NCBI GenBank assembly: GCA_946405625.1
Contig: CAMJHQ010000017.1
Coordinates: forward strand, 1-64,000
Length of the DNA stretch: 64,000 nt
Direction: 5' to 3'
Source: an uncultured Lachnospiraceae bacterium
GTDB taxonomy: Bacteria; Bacillota; Clostridia; Lachnospirales; Lachnospiraceae
Shown here piece after piece: positions 1-8,669 of this stretch. Every line of letters starts with the position of its first letter. The first letter of the stretch is position 1. A model generated the notes under the pieces. The model saw only the letters and a program-made list of their open reading frames with translations, had not been told where the DNA came from and ran no database searches. The position numbers were made by a program, and so were the translations under genes.

Positions 1-82
1 CATGATTTACTTTACCAGTTTCACTGATTTTCTGAAGTAGCATTTTTCCCATGCTGCCATATCCAATTATCCCAACATTCAT
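1..82 (-). CDS. Pyrroline-5-carboxylate reductase-like (N-terminal fragment, truncated by window edge)
   Basis: Minus strand reads MNVGIIGYGSMGKMLLQKISETGKVNH, a Rossmann GxGxMG start as in ProC; only 27 codons are visible. Confidence 0.5.
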   Translation of the reverse strand, partial: MNVGIIGYGSMGKMLLQKISETGKVNH

Positions 83-162
83 ATCATAATTCCTCTTCAA
101 TATTTCTACTTTTCGTAACACTATCCATGATTAATAATTCCGGAAAATATCTTACAGCAGAA

Positions 163-870
163 TCATCCGCTTTTCTTTTTTATTATCAAATGATGAAAGA
201 AGGCTATGTTAATAAAATCCTTCATTTCAGAAACTCTCATTTCCAGTTGTATCATCTTCTCCTGCCACTCTTCATCCGAATGTTTCTCTTGATTTTGCTG
301 AAGATCCCAAAATGTTCGTATTCCATAAGTTTTATCAATATAAAGATCAGGGCACCACTTGAACACATCAGAATCATCATAATATCTAATCGTACCAAAT
401 TTAGAAGCCGAGCTATCTTCTCCGTCAAGCAACGAGTTAGCTTTTTCAAAATCATCCAAAAGAACAATCATCTGCATAACTCTTCCATTACGATTATGTT
501 TTACCAAAGAAATATAACCATCCGGCTTCAGTACCCTTGCAAGTTCTTGAACTACGCTTTCCTTATCCTTAATATATTCAAGAACATTATGACAAATGAT
601 TATATCAAAACTGTTGTCCTCAAACTCAGAAAGAGCATTAATATCACCAACTACTTGTCTATAGTCATGATCAGTCCATGCATCCTTAAGCATGTCTTCC
701 CATGGCTCTACAGCTACCACGCGATTAAACTCTGCAAAATGATCAGATGTAATGCCCTCACCACTTCCAAAATCCAGAATATCCTTATCTTTTATATTTC
801 CCAGCTGTTTCCAGACAATCTTCTTAAATAGTCGGTCCCACGCCGGTAAATCTTCAATATTCCTCATCAA
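163..870 (-). CDS. Class I SAM-dependent methyltransferase
   Basis: ILDFGSGEGITSDHFAEF motif I and IICHNVLEYIKDKESVVQELARVLKPDGYISL. Confidence 0.85.
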   Translation of the reverse strand: MMRNIEDLPAWDRLFKKIVWKQLGNIKDKDILDFGSGEGITSDHFAEFNRVVAVEPWEDMLKDAWTDHDYRQVVGDINALSEFEDNSFDIIICHNVLEYIKDKESVVQELARVLKPDGYISLVKHNRNGRVMQMIVLLDDFEKANSLLDGEDSSASKFGTIRYYDDSDVFKWCPDLYIDKTYGIRTFWDLQQNQEKHSDEEWQEKMIQLEMRVSEMKDFINIAFFHHLIIKKKSG

Positions 871-929
871 TTTATCCTCATATATTTCAGTCTACTATTC
901 TTTTTCGATATACAACACATAGGCATATG

Positions 930-1340
930 CTAATCATCGAAATTGATTTTCATCTGTTCATTTTCGATCAGTTCTACGCTGTATCCCTTCATCTCTCTGT
1001 AAATCCATTCCATGATCACTCCGACCACATACTCCTGCTCACTCAACGTCAGCTCTCTTCCCTGCGAAATGTGATGCCATTTATAGAGACATCCTCTGCA
1101 GCAACACGCCGTAGCATGTTGAGCTAAAAATACCGGATGCCCTCTCATTGGAGTCTGCTTCCCGTCATTCGGGATAATCCGTGGTGCAAGTCTGGTCTTT
1201 ACAAAATCTTCAGCATGCTTCCGAATAGTGTCTTCCCCTTTATCCTTAACATACTTCTTGTCTTTATCCGATAAATGAAACCGGCTCCGGAATCCGGATC
1301 CGGCTAATCTTTCAAATAATTCATCATACATATCTGCCAC
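930..1340 (-). CDS. DUF4186-like protein
   Basis: 136-aa ORF with RGHPVFLAQHATACCCRGCLYKWHHI. Confidence 0.65.
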   Translation of the reverse strand: MADMYDELFERLAGSGFRSRFHLSDKDKKYVKDKGEDTIRKHAEDFVKTRLAPRIIPNDGKQTPMRGHPVFLAQHATACCCRGCLYKWHHISQGRELTLSEQEYVVGVIMEWIYREMKGYSVELIENEQMKINFDD

Positions 1341-1357
1341 CGACGTGATCTACTGAT

Positions 1358-1711
1358 TCATTTCTGCGGATTATACTCAATCCATTTTCCGTCTTTTAGA
1401 ATCTCATATTTTCCCCACTCAGGCTTTCCTTCATTTCTGCCCTTTACTCTAATCGGCAAAAATGCATCATGCTGGCAGTCCGGTAAAGGATCATCTATGT
1501 CAATCCATCCCTGTTCATCAATCAGTTCATTCCACTCTTCGAACAGATCTGACGAAGACTCATAAAACGAATCAAAAGAGCACATCACCGCATCCCTGTC
1601 ACAATACATAAAAAGACAGTATCCTCCGTCTGTTTCATAAAGCATTATTTTATAAACAGACTGCGTATCATTACATATATACGGTTCTTTTAGATATGCA
1701 TATTTTCTCAT
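1358..1711 (-). CDS. Hypothetical protein
   Basis: 117-aa ORF, no family recognised. Confidence 0.5.
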   Translation of the reverse strand: MRKYAYLKEPYICNDTQSVYKIMLYETDGGYCLFMYCDRDAVMCSFDSFYESSSDLFEEWNELIDEQGWIDIDDPLPDCQHDAFLPIRVKGRNEGKPEWGKYEILKDGKWIEYNPQK

Positions 1712-1727
1712 TTCTAATAACCCTTAT

Positions 1728-2030
1728 TCTTATCCACCACATGTTGTTAAGGCTCTCTGTCAAAGCATCATAGTCTATTGCCGAACCTCGCCCAACATTT
1801 ACAATATATGCTCCTTCCGGTAAAAGTGCAACCCTTTCCCGAGACAGTATTCCTTCTGTTTCAGGTGTTCCGGGAAGGCTCATTACCAGCAGCTCTGTAT
1901 CCGGAAGCACTTTATCCAGCTGATCGATCGATAACATTTTATCATATATCGGATCATTAGTTATTTCTTCTATTCTTGTCTTTGAGTGCTCCGCTAAAAC
2001 CCAAAACCTTCATATACTTTTACTCCTCAT
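1728..2030 (-). pseudogene. Decayed D-2-hydroxyacid dehydrogenase remnant
   Basis: TELLVMSLPGTPETEGILSRERVALLPEGAYIVNVGRGSAIDYDALTESL is typical of the NAD-binding domain, but the upstream KVLGFSG part is in another frame and both ends are missing. Confidence 0.7.
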
Positions 2031-2044
2031 TTGTGCCAATACCA

Positions 2045-2971
2045 TTATGGAAGATACTTTCCTGCCGCAAGATAAAGTGCATACCAATCATGATGAGAAA
2101 GCTTCACTTCAGCTGCAGCTGATATATCCTTAATATGATCCGGGTTCATCGTTCCGATTATTGCTTGCATTTTAGCAGGATGACGAAGTATCCACGCTAT
2201 TGCGATTGCCGATTTCGATACGCCTTCACGATCAGCCAGTTCACCCAGAGCTTTATTCAGTTCAGGAAAATCCGGATTGTCTATAAATGTACCGCCGAAC
2301 ATTCCAACCTGAAGAGGAGACCACGCCTGAATTGTTATATCATTCAGTCTGCAATAATCGAGTGCATTTCCGTCTCTGTTAATTGAAAACTGCGTAGTTT
2401 TATTATTCATATAAAGTGCCTGATCTATAAGCTGTGACTGTTCAAGTGAAAGCTGAACCTGATTTATGCCAAGCGGTTGCTTCACATATTTCTTCAAAAG
2501 CTCTATCTGCATCGGAACAAGATTGCTCACGCCAAAGTATTTAACCTTTCCTGCCTTCTCAAGTATATCAAAAGCTTCCGCAACTTCCTCCGGATCATAC
2601 AGAACATCAGGTCTGTGAAGAAGGAGTGTATCGAGATAATCTATATCAAGCCTTTCCAGAATACCATCCACACTTGATAAGATATTATCCTTTGTCCAGT
2701 CAAACTCATTACGGTCGAAGCACAATCCACATTTGCTCTGGATTATTATATCCTCTCTCTTTAATCCCGTCATCGGAAATGCTTCTTTAAATCGCGCCTC
2801 CGCTTCGCCGTTTCCATAGCAGGTTGCATGATCAAAGAAGTTAATGCCGCATTCATATGCCGTACGGATCACATCAGCCGCTGCCTCTTTGGTTAGATCC
2901 GGCATTCTCATACATCCCTGAATTATAGCCGATACATTCTTCGGTCCATTTAAAATATCTATATACTTCAT
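2045..2971 (-). CDS. Aldo/keto reductase (YdhF-like)
   Basis: GINFFDHATCYGNGEAEARF, DTLLLHRPD, KVKYFGVSN. Confidence 0.9.
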   Translation of the reverse strand: MKYIDILNGPKNVSAIIQGCMRMPDLTKEAAADVIRTAYECGINFFDHATCYGNGEAEARFKEAFPMTGLKREDIIIQSKCGLCFDRNEFDWTKDNILSSVDGILERLDIDYLDTLLLHRPDVLYDPEEVAEAFDILEKAGKVKYFGVSNLVPMQIELLKKYVKQPLGINQVQLSLEQSQLIDQALYMNNKTTQFSINRDGNALDYCRLNDITIQAWSPLQVGMFGGTFIDNPDFPELNKALGELADREGVSKSAIAIAWILRHPAKMQAIIGTMNPDHIKDISAAAEVKLSHHDWYALYLAAGKYLP

Positions 2972-3015
2972 GTCTATCTCCTTTTTGACACTGAGACAAT
3001 CTCTCTGTTACTAAA

Positions 3016-5223
3016 TCATTTAAAATCCGCATATCCATCATAGATACGGTTTCTTCTCTCTTTTTCTTCCCCGGAAAGCTTCTCGCAGCCGGCAATATCA
3101 TATGCACCAAATGTATTATAAAGTCTTGCTGTAGGATCAAGTTCAACATAGGTCACCCATGGAAGCCAGTGATGAAGCGTCCTGAGCTCCTGATCGGAGA
3201 AGTCTCCTCCTTCCCAGGAAAGGCCCTGTATGCTATAACCAAACTCCCCATAAACATCATTTGCATTTCTGGAATTATTGTGAATAAATTCAGCATAATT
3301 TCTATAATGTTCATCGCCGGTAATTATATATATTCTGTAATAGAGATAAGCACATGCTGCCATATACATATCTCCACCGCCCAAACCTACCGTCACCGGA
3401 CTCTGTCCGCTTATTGAACGCTTTGAAAGCGGGCAGTTCGGTCTGTCAGAATAAACAGGAAATGTCCAGGAATATGTCCAGGTCTCTGTATAATCCGCAG
3501 CTCCGAGAAGTGCTTCAAGCCACTTATCTTCACCCGTCAGATCATATAGTGAAAGGAAACCAAACATAGCATAAATACCGGACTCATTATCCATTATATC
3601 CGTATTATCACAGGTTGATCCCCGGTATTCAAAATGCTTATAAATGTTTTCGTAAGACCACTCTCCTGCCTGTATTGCTGCTTCCTTATACTCTTCCTTT
3701 CCCGTAACCAGATAAAGCTGAACGAAGAACCTTACGATACTGACTGTATTGGCTTTGGAATCCATTCTCATCCTTCCATCATGTTCATACGCACGGTAAA
3801 ACGAGCCGTCTTCGTTTTGTATATTGAGGAAGAATCTTGCCGCATTCTCACAGAACTCAAGCCAGTCCGGATGTTCCTCCGTCTTCTTTCTGGTCAATAC
3901 ATATGCATCAAGTATATTTTCCAATCCGTCAGCCGACATGCGAAGCCATATCGGATAAGGTTCAAAAGCCTTATTTATCGGACTGTAGCATCCGTTTGGT
4001 GCGCCATTTGGTTCAGCTCCGTTTTTAACCCAGAACATGATCATATTCTGTCCTTTTTCAAACGCTTCGGTATCACCCTCTCGAATTCCGTAATCCATAA
4101 GCTGATATCCGATTCCGGGCTGCTGTCCTACAAACCCAAACTGCATGGATATACTGTCGACATCGAAGTCCGGCAGGAATGAAGAGAATGGAACTCCCCA
4201 TGCACCGTCACCATAATCTCTTGCAAGCTTTTTCATTGCATTTATATTATTCTGATATTGAAGTTTCTGATCGACATCAAAGAGGTCGTCACGAAGCCTG
4301 TCATACACCGACCTCCATGCCCACTTCATCATCGGATAGAAATCATCAAAATGTCCGAGATTAAGCCTCACCTCATAATTATCCGTAAAATCCTTTTCCA
4401 TAGGATGAAGAACTCTGTTAAAAGTTTTAGTCTTCATCATATAGTCTATATCGAAAAACATCTGTCCCTCTCCGACCTGTCCGTCAGCACCGGGATAAAC
4501 ATAATCGATTGTTATACCATCCCTGACCGCCCCTGTTTCCTTTCTCACAGGCAATCCATAATAAAGGTATGCTATAGTTTTATTTTCAGGTTTGGAAAGT
4601 CCAATGGATGCAACATTGCAGTCTCTGTCTATTCTCTGTGAGAACTTACAAGTGCTGCGAGACGGAAGTTTCACATCCGATCTGCTTCTCGAAAACATAA
4701 TAGCTTCTCCTGTCTTCTTGCTTAATGCCGCAAAAAGAGGAAGCGTAAGACCGGTCTCCTTTCGCCAGTTATATTCACATTCCGGATCATATCCTACAAC
4801 AAAAGGACGCGCGAATTCGTTATCTAAATACCAGTTACCCGGAGCAAAGCATTGATAATCTCTTATTGTTTCCGCATCCGGAAGAACAAATGAAATCTTC
4901 GATGCAAATCCGAGATCATCGTCTCCCTTTTTCAGAACTTTCAGATTTCTGTTTATTATGATTCCTTCTGTATCTACCGAGTATGTATCTTTAAACCCAA
5001 GCTTCGAACCGTTAGGCGTATCCATTTCACCCGATGCTATTATCTCATCGCCCGCCTTTTCAACAGTATCATATGTTTTATCAAAGAATTCGATAACTGC
5101 CATAGCAGTCTTCACAAAAGCATACATCGGCCGCTTATTATAATAAAGTACATCTCCGTTTTTCTCGACAACAACTCCACCGCCATCAAAGACCAGCTCA
5201 TAATCTCCGTTTTGTAACCTCAT
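3016..5223 (-). CDS. Large protein with probable six-hairpin (alpha/alpha)6 glycosidase-like domain
   Basis: 735-aa ORF; helical-repeat style C-terminal region (AARFFLNIQNEDGSFYRAY, ESGIYAMFGFLSLYDLTGEDKWLEALLGAADY). Confidence 0.55.
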   Translation of the reverse strand: MRLQNGDYELVFDGGGVVVEKNGDVLYYNKRPMYAFVKTAMAVIEFFDKTYDTVEKAGDEIIASGEMDTPNGSKLGFKDTYSVDTEGIIINRNLKVLKKGDDDLGFASKISFVLPDAETIRDYQCFAPGNWYLDNEFARPFVVGYDPECEYNWRKETGLTLPLFAALSKKTGEAIMFSRSRSDVKLPSRSTCKFSQRIDRDCNVASIGLSKPENKTIAYLYYGLPVRKETGAVRDGITIDYVYPGADGQVGEGQMFFDIDYMMKTKTFNRVLHPMEKDFTDNYEVRLNLGHFDDFYPMMKWAWRSVYDRLRDDLFDVDQKLQYQNNINAMKKLARDYGDGAWGVPFSSFLPDFDVDSISMQFGFVGQQPGIGYQLMDYGIREGDTEAFEKGQNMIMFWVKNGAEPNGAPNGCYSPINKAFEPYPIWLRMSADGLENILDAYVLTRKKTEEHPDWLEFCENAARFFLNIQNEDGSFYRAYEHDGRMRMDSKANTVSIVRFFVQLYLVTGKEEYKEAAIQAGEWSYENIYKHFEYRGSTCDNTDIMDNESGIYAMFGFLSLYDLTGEDKWLEALLGAADYTETWTYSWTFPVYSDRPNCPLSKRSISGQSPVTVGLGGGDMYMAACAYLYYRIYIITGDEHYRNYAEFIHNNSRNANDVYGEFGYSIQGLSWEGGDFSDQELRTLHHWLPWVTYVELDPTARLYNTFGAYDIAGCEKLSGEEKERRNRIYDGYADFK

Positions 5224-5447
5224 ACTAAATACCTCTCATTTATCATCCTTGATCCACCGTAAGAACTCCTCCCGGAATCCTCTAAAAAGTAATAGTCCAC
5301 CAATAATCAGCTTAATCTATATCCGATAAAAACAAAAGGAATTTATTATCTTTTTTTGACTGTTTTTTGCCATTGATCAGCTTATATCTTCAGCTTCTGC
5401 TCATATATAGTATTTAGAAAATGTATTAAAATCCAAGAAACAAAGAA

Positions 5448-5477
5448 GCCGCAGTACATGCGAATATGTACTGCGGC
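5448..5477 (-). terminator. Intrinsic terminator of glnN
   Basis: GCCGCAGTACAT...ATGTACTGCGGC 12-bp stem, T-rich on minus strand side. Confidence 0.8.
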
Positions 5478-5497
5478 CATTAACAACAAATCTATAT

Positions 5498-7597
5498 TTA
5501 GTTTACACTGAAGAGAAGCTGACCATAGCTTGGGAATGGCCAATCACTCTGAGATGTAAGCATCTCAGCTTCATCAACATAAGATCTGAGTGTTTCCATT
5601 GTAGGAAGAAGTGTATCTCTTACAAACTCAGAAGACTTAAAGATATCAGGAAGATTCTTAAGTGTTGTGATAGCATCCTCAAGAGCCTTTACTGACTCAA
5701 GTATATGATCTGTAAGCTCTGAAAGTCTCTCGATTGTAGAAACTTCGTAATTACACTTAACCTTATCACTTACCTGTCTCATCAATGATGTTGTCTGAGC
5801 AAGCTTGAAGAGGTATCCCTCGATTGCAGGAAGATAATTCTTACGAACCATATCAACCATTGTAAGAGCTTCAATATTAACTGTCTTTACATAGTTCTCA
5901 AGCATGATCTCGCATCTTGAATGAAGCTCTGCCTCTGTAAATACCTTATGAGCCATAAGCATATCCATGTTCTTCTTATCAAGAAGATGTGGCATTGCAT
6001 CAGCTGTTGTCTTAAGATTCAGAAGACCTCTCTTCTCTGTTGCTTCTGTGATCCAGTCCTCACCGTATCCGTTTCCGTCGAAGAGTATTCTCTGATGATC
6101 TGTGATAACCTTCTTTATAAGTTCATGCAGATCTTCTTCGAAATTTTCCGACTTTTCAAGGATGTCAGCATACTGACGAAGGCTTTCGGCTACAGCCGCA
6201 TTAAGCATAATGTTGCAGCATGCGATACTGTTTGATGAACCGAGTGATCTGAACTCGAACTTGTTTCCCGTAAAAGCAAAAGGTGATGTTCTGTTTCTGT
6301 CTGTAGTATCTCTCGAGAAACTCGGAAGTGAATGAACACCAAGCTTCATAACCACCTTCTCGGTTCCTTCATAAGGCACATCATTTCTTATTGCATCAAG
6401 GATTCCCGTAAGCTCTTCACCGAGGAAGATTGAAATAATAGCAGGAGGTGCTTCATTAGCTCCAAGTCTGTGATCGTTACCTGCAGTAGCTACCGAAAGT
6501 CTCAGAAGATCCTGATAATCATCAACCGCCTGAATTACCGCACAGAGGAAAAGAAGGAACTGTGCATTTTCATAAGGAGTCTTTCCAGGAGAAAGAAGAT
6601 TTATTCCGGTATCCGTTCCTATAGACCAGTTGTTGTGCTTTCCCGATCCGTTAACACCTGCAAAAGGCTTCTCATGAAGGAGACATTCAAGACCGTGTCT
6701 CGAAGCAACCTTCTTCATGATCTCCATTGTAAGCTGATTGGAATCCGTTGCAACATTTGTTGTCGAATAAATCGGTGCCAGCTCATGCTGAGCGGGAGCA
6801 ACTTCATTATGCTCGGTCTTGGCGAGAATTCCGAGCTTCCAAAGCTCCTTATTCAGGTCCTCCATATATTCCTCAACTCTCGGCTTGATAACACCGAAGT
6901 AATGATCATCCATTTCCTGACCCTTAGGAGGCATTGCTCCGAAAAGAGTTCTTCCTGTATATTTAAGATCAGGTCTCTTGTTGAAGACTTCCTTATCTAC
7001 CAGGAAATATTCCTGCTCAGGTCCAACGCTTGTTCTTACATACTTTGCATCTGTTCCGAAAAGTTTAAGTATTCTCTTTGCCTGTCTGTTAATAGCCTGC
7101 ATGGATCTGAGAAGCGGTGTTTTCTTATCAAGTGCTTCTCCCGAATATGAACAGAATGCTGTCGGAATGCAGAGTGTATGTCCCTTGATAAATGCATAAG
7201 ATGTCGGATCCCATGCTGTATATCCTCTTGCTTCGAATGTAGCTCTGAGTCCGCCTGACGGAAATGATGAAGCATCAGGCTCGCCCTTGATAAGTTCCTT
7301 TCCTGAGAACTCCATCAGAACTCCTCCATCCGGTGAAGGTGATATAAAGCTGTCATGCTTCTCAGCTGTAACGCCTGTAAGAGGCTGGAACCAATGTGTA
7401 AAATGTGTTGCTCCGTTCTCTATTGCCCAGCTCTTCATCTCCTCTGCCACAGCATCTGCAACATACTCATCAAGTCTTGTATTCTCATCGATAGTCTTCT
7501 TGAGCGAAGCATATACATCATCCGAAAGTCTTGCTCTCATTACTCTGTCATCGAACACCAGTGATCCGAATAACTCAGGTACATTAGTCTTTTCCAT
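5498..7597 (-). CDS. glnN: Glutamine synthetase type III
   Basis: 699 aa; [65 protein letters not shown]. Confidence 0.97.
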   Translation of the reverse strand: MEKTNVPELFGSLVFDDRVMRARLSDDVYASLKKTIDENTRLDEYVADAVAEEMKSWAIENGATHFTHWFQPLTGVTAEKHDSFISPSPDGGVLMEFSGKELIKGEPDASSFPSGGLRATFEARGYTAWDPTSYAFIKGHTLCIPTAFCSYSGEALDKKTPLLRSMQAINRQAKRILKLFGTDAKYVRTSVGPEQEYFLVDKEVFNKRPDLKYTGRTLFGAMPPKGQEMDDHYFGVIKPRVEEYMEDLNKELWKLGILAKTEHNEVAPAQHELAPIYSTTNVATDSNQLTMEIMKKVASRHGLECLLHEKPFAGVNGSGKHNNWSIGTDTGINLLSPGKTPYENAQFLLFLCAVIQAVDDYQDLLRLSVATAGNDHRLGANEAPPAIISIFLGEELTGILDAIRNDVPYEGTEKVVMKLGVHSLPSFSRDTTDRNRTSPFAFTGNKFEFRSLGSSNSIACCNIMLNAAVAESLRQYADILEKSENFEEDLHELIKKVITDHQRILFDGNGYGEDWITEATEKRGLLNLKTTADAMPHLLDKKNMDMLMAHKVFTEAELHSRCEIMLENYVKTVNIEALTMVDMVRKNYLPAIEGYLFKLAQTTSLMRQVSDKVKCNYEVSTIERLSELTDHILESVKALEDAITTLKNLPDIFKSSEFVRDTLLPTMETLRSYVDEAEMLTSQSDWPFPSYGQLLFSVN

Positions 7598-7647
7598 TGT
7601 GGTTCCTCCTCATTAAGAAATAAAATAATTATCTATTTTTACTGCAC

Positions 7648-7719
7648 GCATCATTCGTATTCCGCTTCGCTCCATACAGAATACTTAACGTATCATTCGT
7701 ATTCCGCTTCGCTTCATAC
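7648..7719. repeat. Imperfect tandem ~30-bp repeat (2 copies)
   Basis: gcatcattcgtattccgcttcgctccatac (7648-7677) and gtatcattcgtattccgcttcgcttcatac (7690-7719). Confidence 0.9.
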
Positions 7720-7721
7720 TC

Positions 7722-7868
7722 ATGATGCGATCTCGGCAAAGCTGCATAGCTGCTGAAAGCAGCTATGTATGTGCAATCAGATTATGATCCTGCACACAAG
7801 TGTGCGATCATGATCTGATCGCACATGCATATGCTTCGCATATGCAGCCTTGCCTCGATTAACGCACA
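7722..7868 (-). repeat. Cloverleaf-forming intergenic repeat, copy 1 (three arms plus closing stem)
   Basis: Arms 7745-7767, 7770-7825, 7826-7846; closing stem tctcggcaaagctg/cagccttgcctcga; ends in shared taacgcacaaaaa. Confidence 0.75.
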
Positions 7869-7869
7869 A

Positions 7870-7905
7870 AAAGGCGCCTTAGAGTTCTAACTCTAAGACG
7901 CCTTT
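7870..7905 (-). promoter_or_regulatory. Leader terminator hairpin of the GCAARGGCGC family upstream of glnN
   Basis: Minus: gacAAAGGCGTCTTAGAGTTagAACTCTAAGGCGCCTTTTTg; 17-bp stem plus T tract. Confidence 0.85.
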
Positions 7906-7922
7906 GTCTTCTATGGTTCCAT

Positions 7923-7951
7923 ACTTTACTACGATAAATCAGAAAAGTCAA
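7923..7951 (-). promoter_or_regulatory. Promoter of glnN
   Basis: Minus TTGACT-17-TAAAGT; near-identical to the amt-PII promoter. Confidence 0.75.
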
Positions 7952-8026
7952 TACCGTTTTTAAATTTTTTTGATTTTTAAATTTTTTTGATTTTATTTTT
8001 TTATCAAACCAACGTCAAATGACATT

Positions 8027-8605
8027 TCAATCATCGACTATATCCTCTGCCACCTGTTTCTTTGTAAGTCCTTTATTCATGGCTTCGCGGATTATATAAT
8101 CATGAGCTTCCGCTTCACTCATGCCCCGCTCCACAAGAACAATCTTTGCACGGCTTACTATTTTCATCTCTTCCATTTTTTCATTAAGCGTTCTGAGCTT
8201 CACATGAACCTTTCTGAGCCTGTCATTCAAAGCAATCGAAAGTCTGATCATCCTCTCAAGTTCAGCGAGTTTAAGTGGCTTAGGAAGTGTCATAACGCCA
8301 TATTCGATAAGGTGATCGTTAACACTTGCATAAACCTCTGTCGGAACTGCAAGAATAACACCCGAGCTGTGCTTCTCAACAACATCCATAACAAACTCAT
8401 TTCCCATTCCGTCTGTGAGCGGTGCGTTGACAACCACAAGGTCATACTCCCTGACCAGAAGTTCACGTCTGGCAGACGAAGCACTCTTTCTGATCTCAAT
8501 AACATCAAAACGTCTGTCCGGAAGAACCTTCTTAACAGTTATATTAAATTGTTCAGACGACGATACTATAAGCACCGAATATCTGCTGTCAGTTCTTTCT
8601 TTCAT
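8027..8605 (-). CDS. Receiver-like + ANTAR domain RNA-binding antiterminator
   Basis: C-terminal AKIVLVERGMSEAEAHDYIIREAMNKGLTKKQVAEDI is an ANTAR signature. Confidence 0.92.
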   Translation of the reverse strand: MKERTDSRYSVLIVSSSEQFNITVKKVLPDRRFDVIEIRKSASSARRELLVREYDLVVVNAPLTDGMGNEFVMDVVEKHSSGVILAVPTEVYASVNDHLIEYGVMTLPKPLKLAELERMIRLSIALNDRLRKVHVKLRTLNEKMEEMKIVSRAKIVLVERGMSEAEAHDYIIREAMNKGLTKKQVAEDIVDD

Positions 8606-8669
8606 ACCGGCCCCATTTGATGATTATATACACCCGACGACTGATCATCAGGTATATCTGTTTGCAATA

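Noticed and set aside
127-831. 234-aa plus-strand ORF and many other plus-strand ORFs listed in the track
   Set aside because: Antisense to clear minus-strand genes (here a methyltransferase), low-complexity/unfamiliar translations, no RBS logic; shadow ORFs.
7036-7275. 79-aa minus ORF within glnN, and similar same-strand out-of-frame ORFs (e.g. 8290-8508, 14566-14862, 40497-40682)
   Set aside because: Internal to strongly supported genes in another frame.
7722-7868. tRNA-like gene because of cloverleaf shape
   Set aside because: The long ~26-bp arm, absence of TTCRA and anticodon-arm features, and no CCA region exclude a tRNA.
7870-7905. Canonical ANTAR target (two tandem hexaloop hairpins, P1/P2)
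   Set aside because: Loops vary (2-9 nt) and there is no space for an upstream P1 at glnN or amt-PII; reported instead as an uncharacterised leader family.
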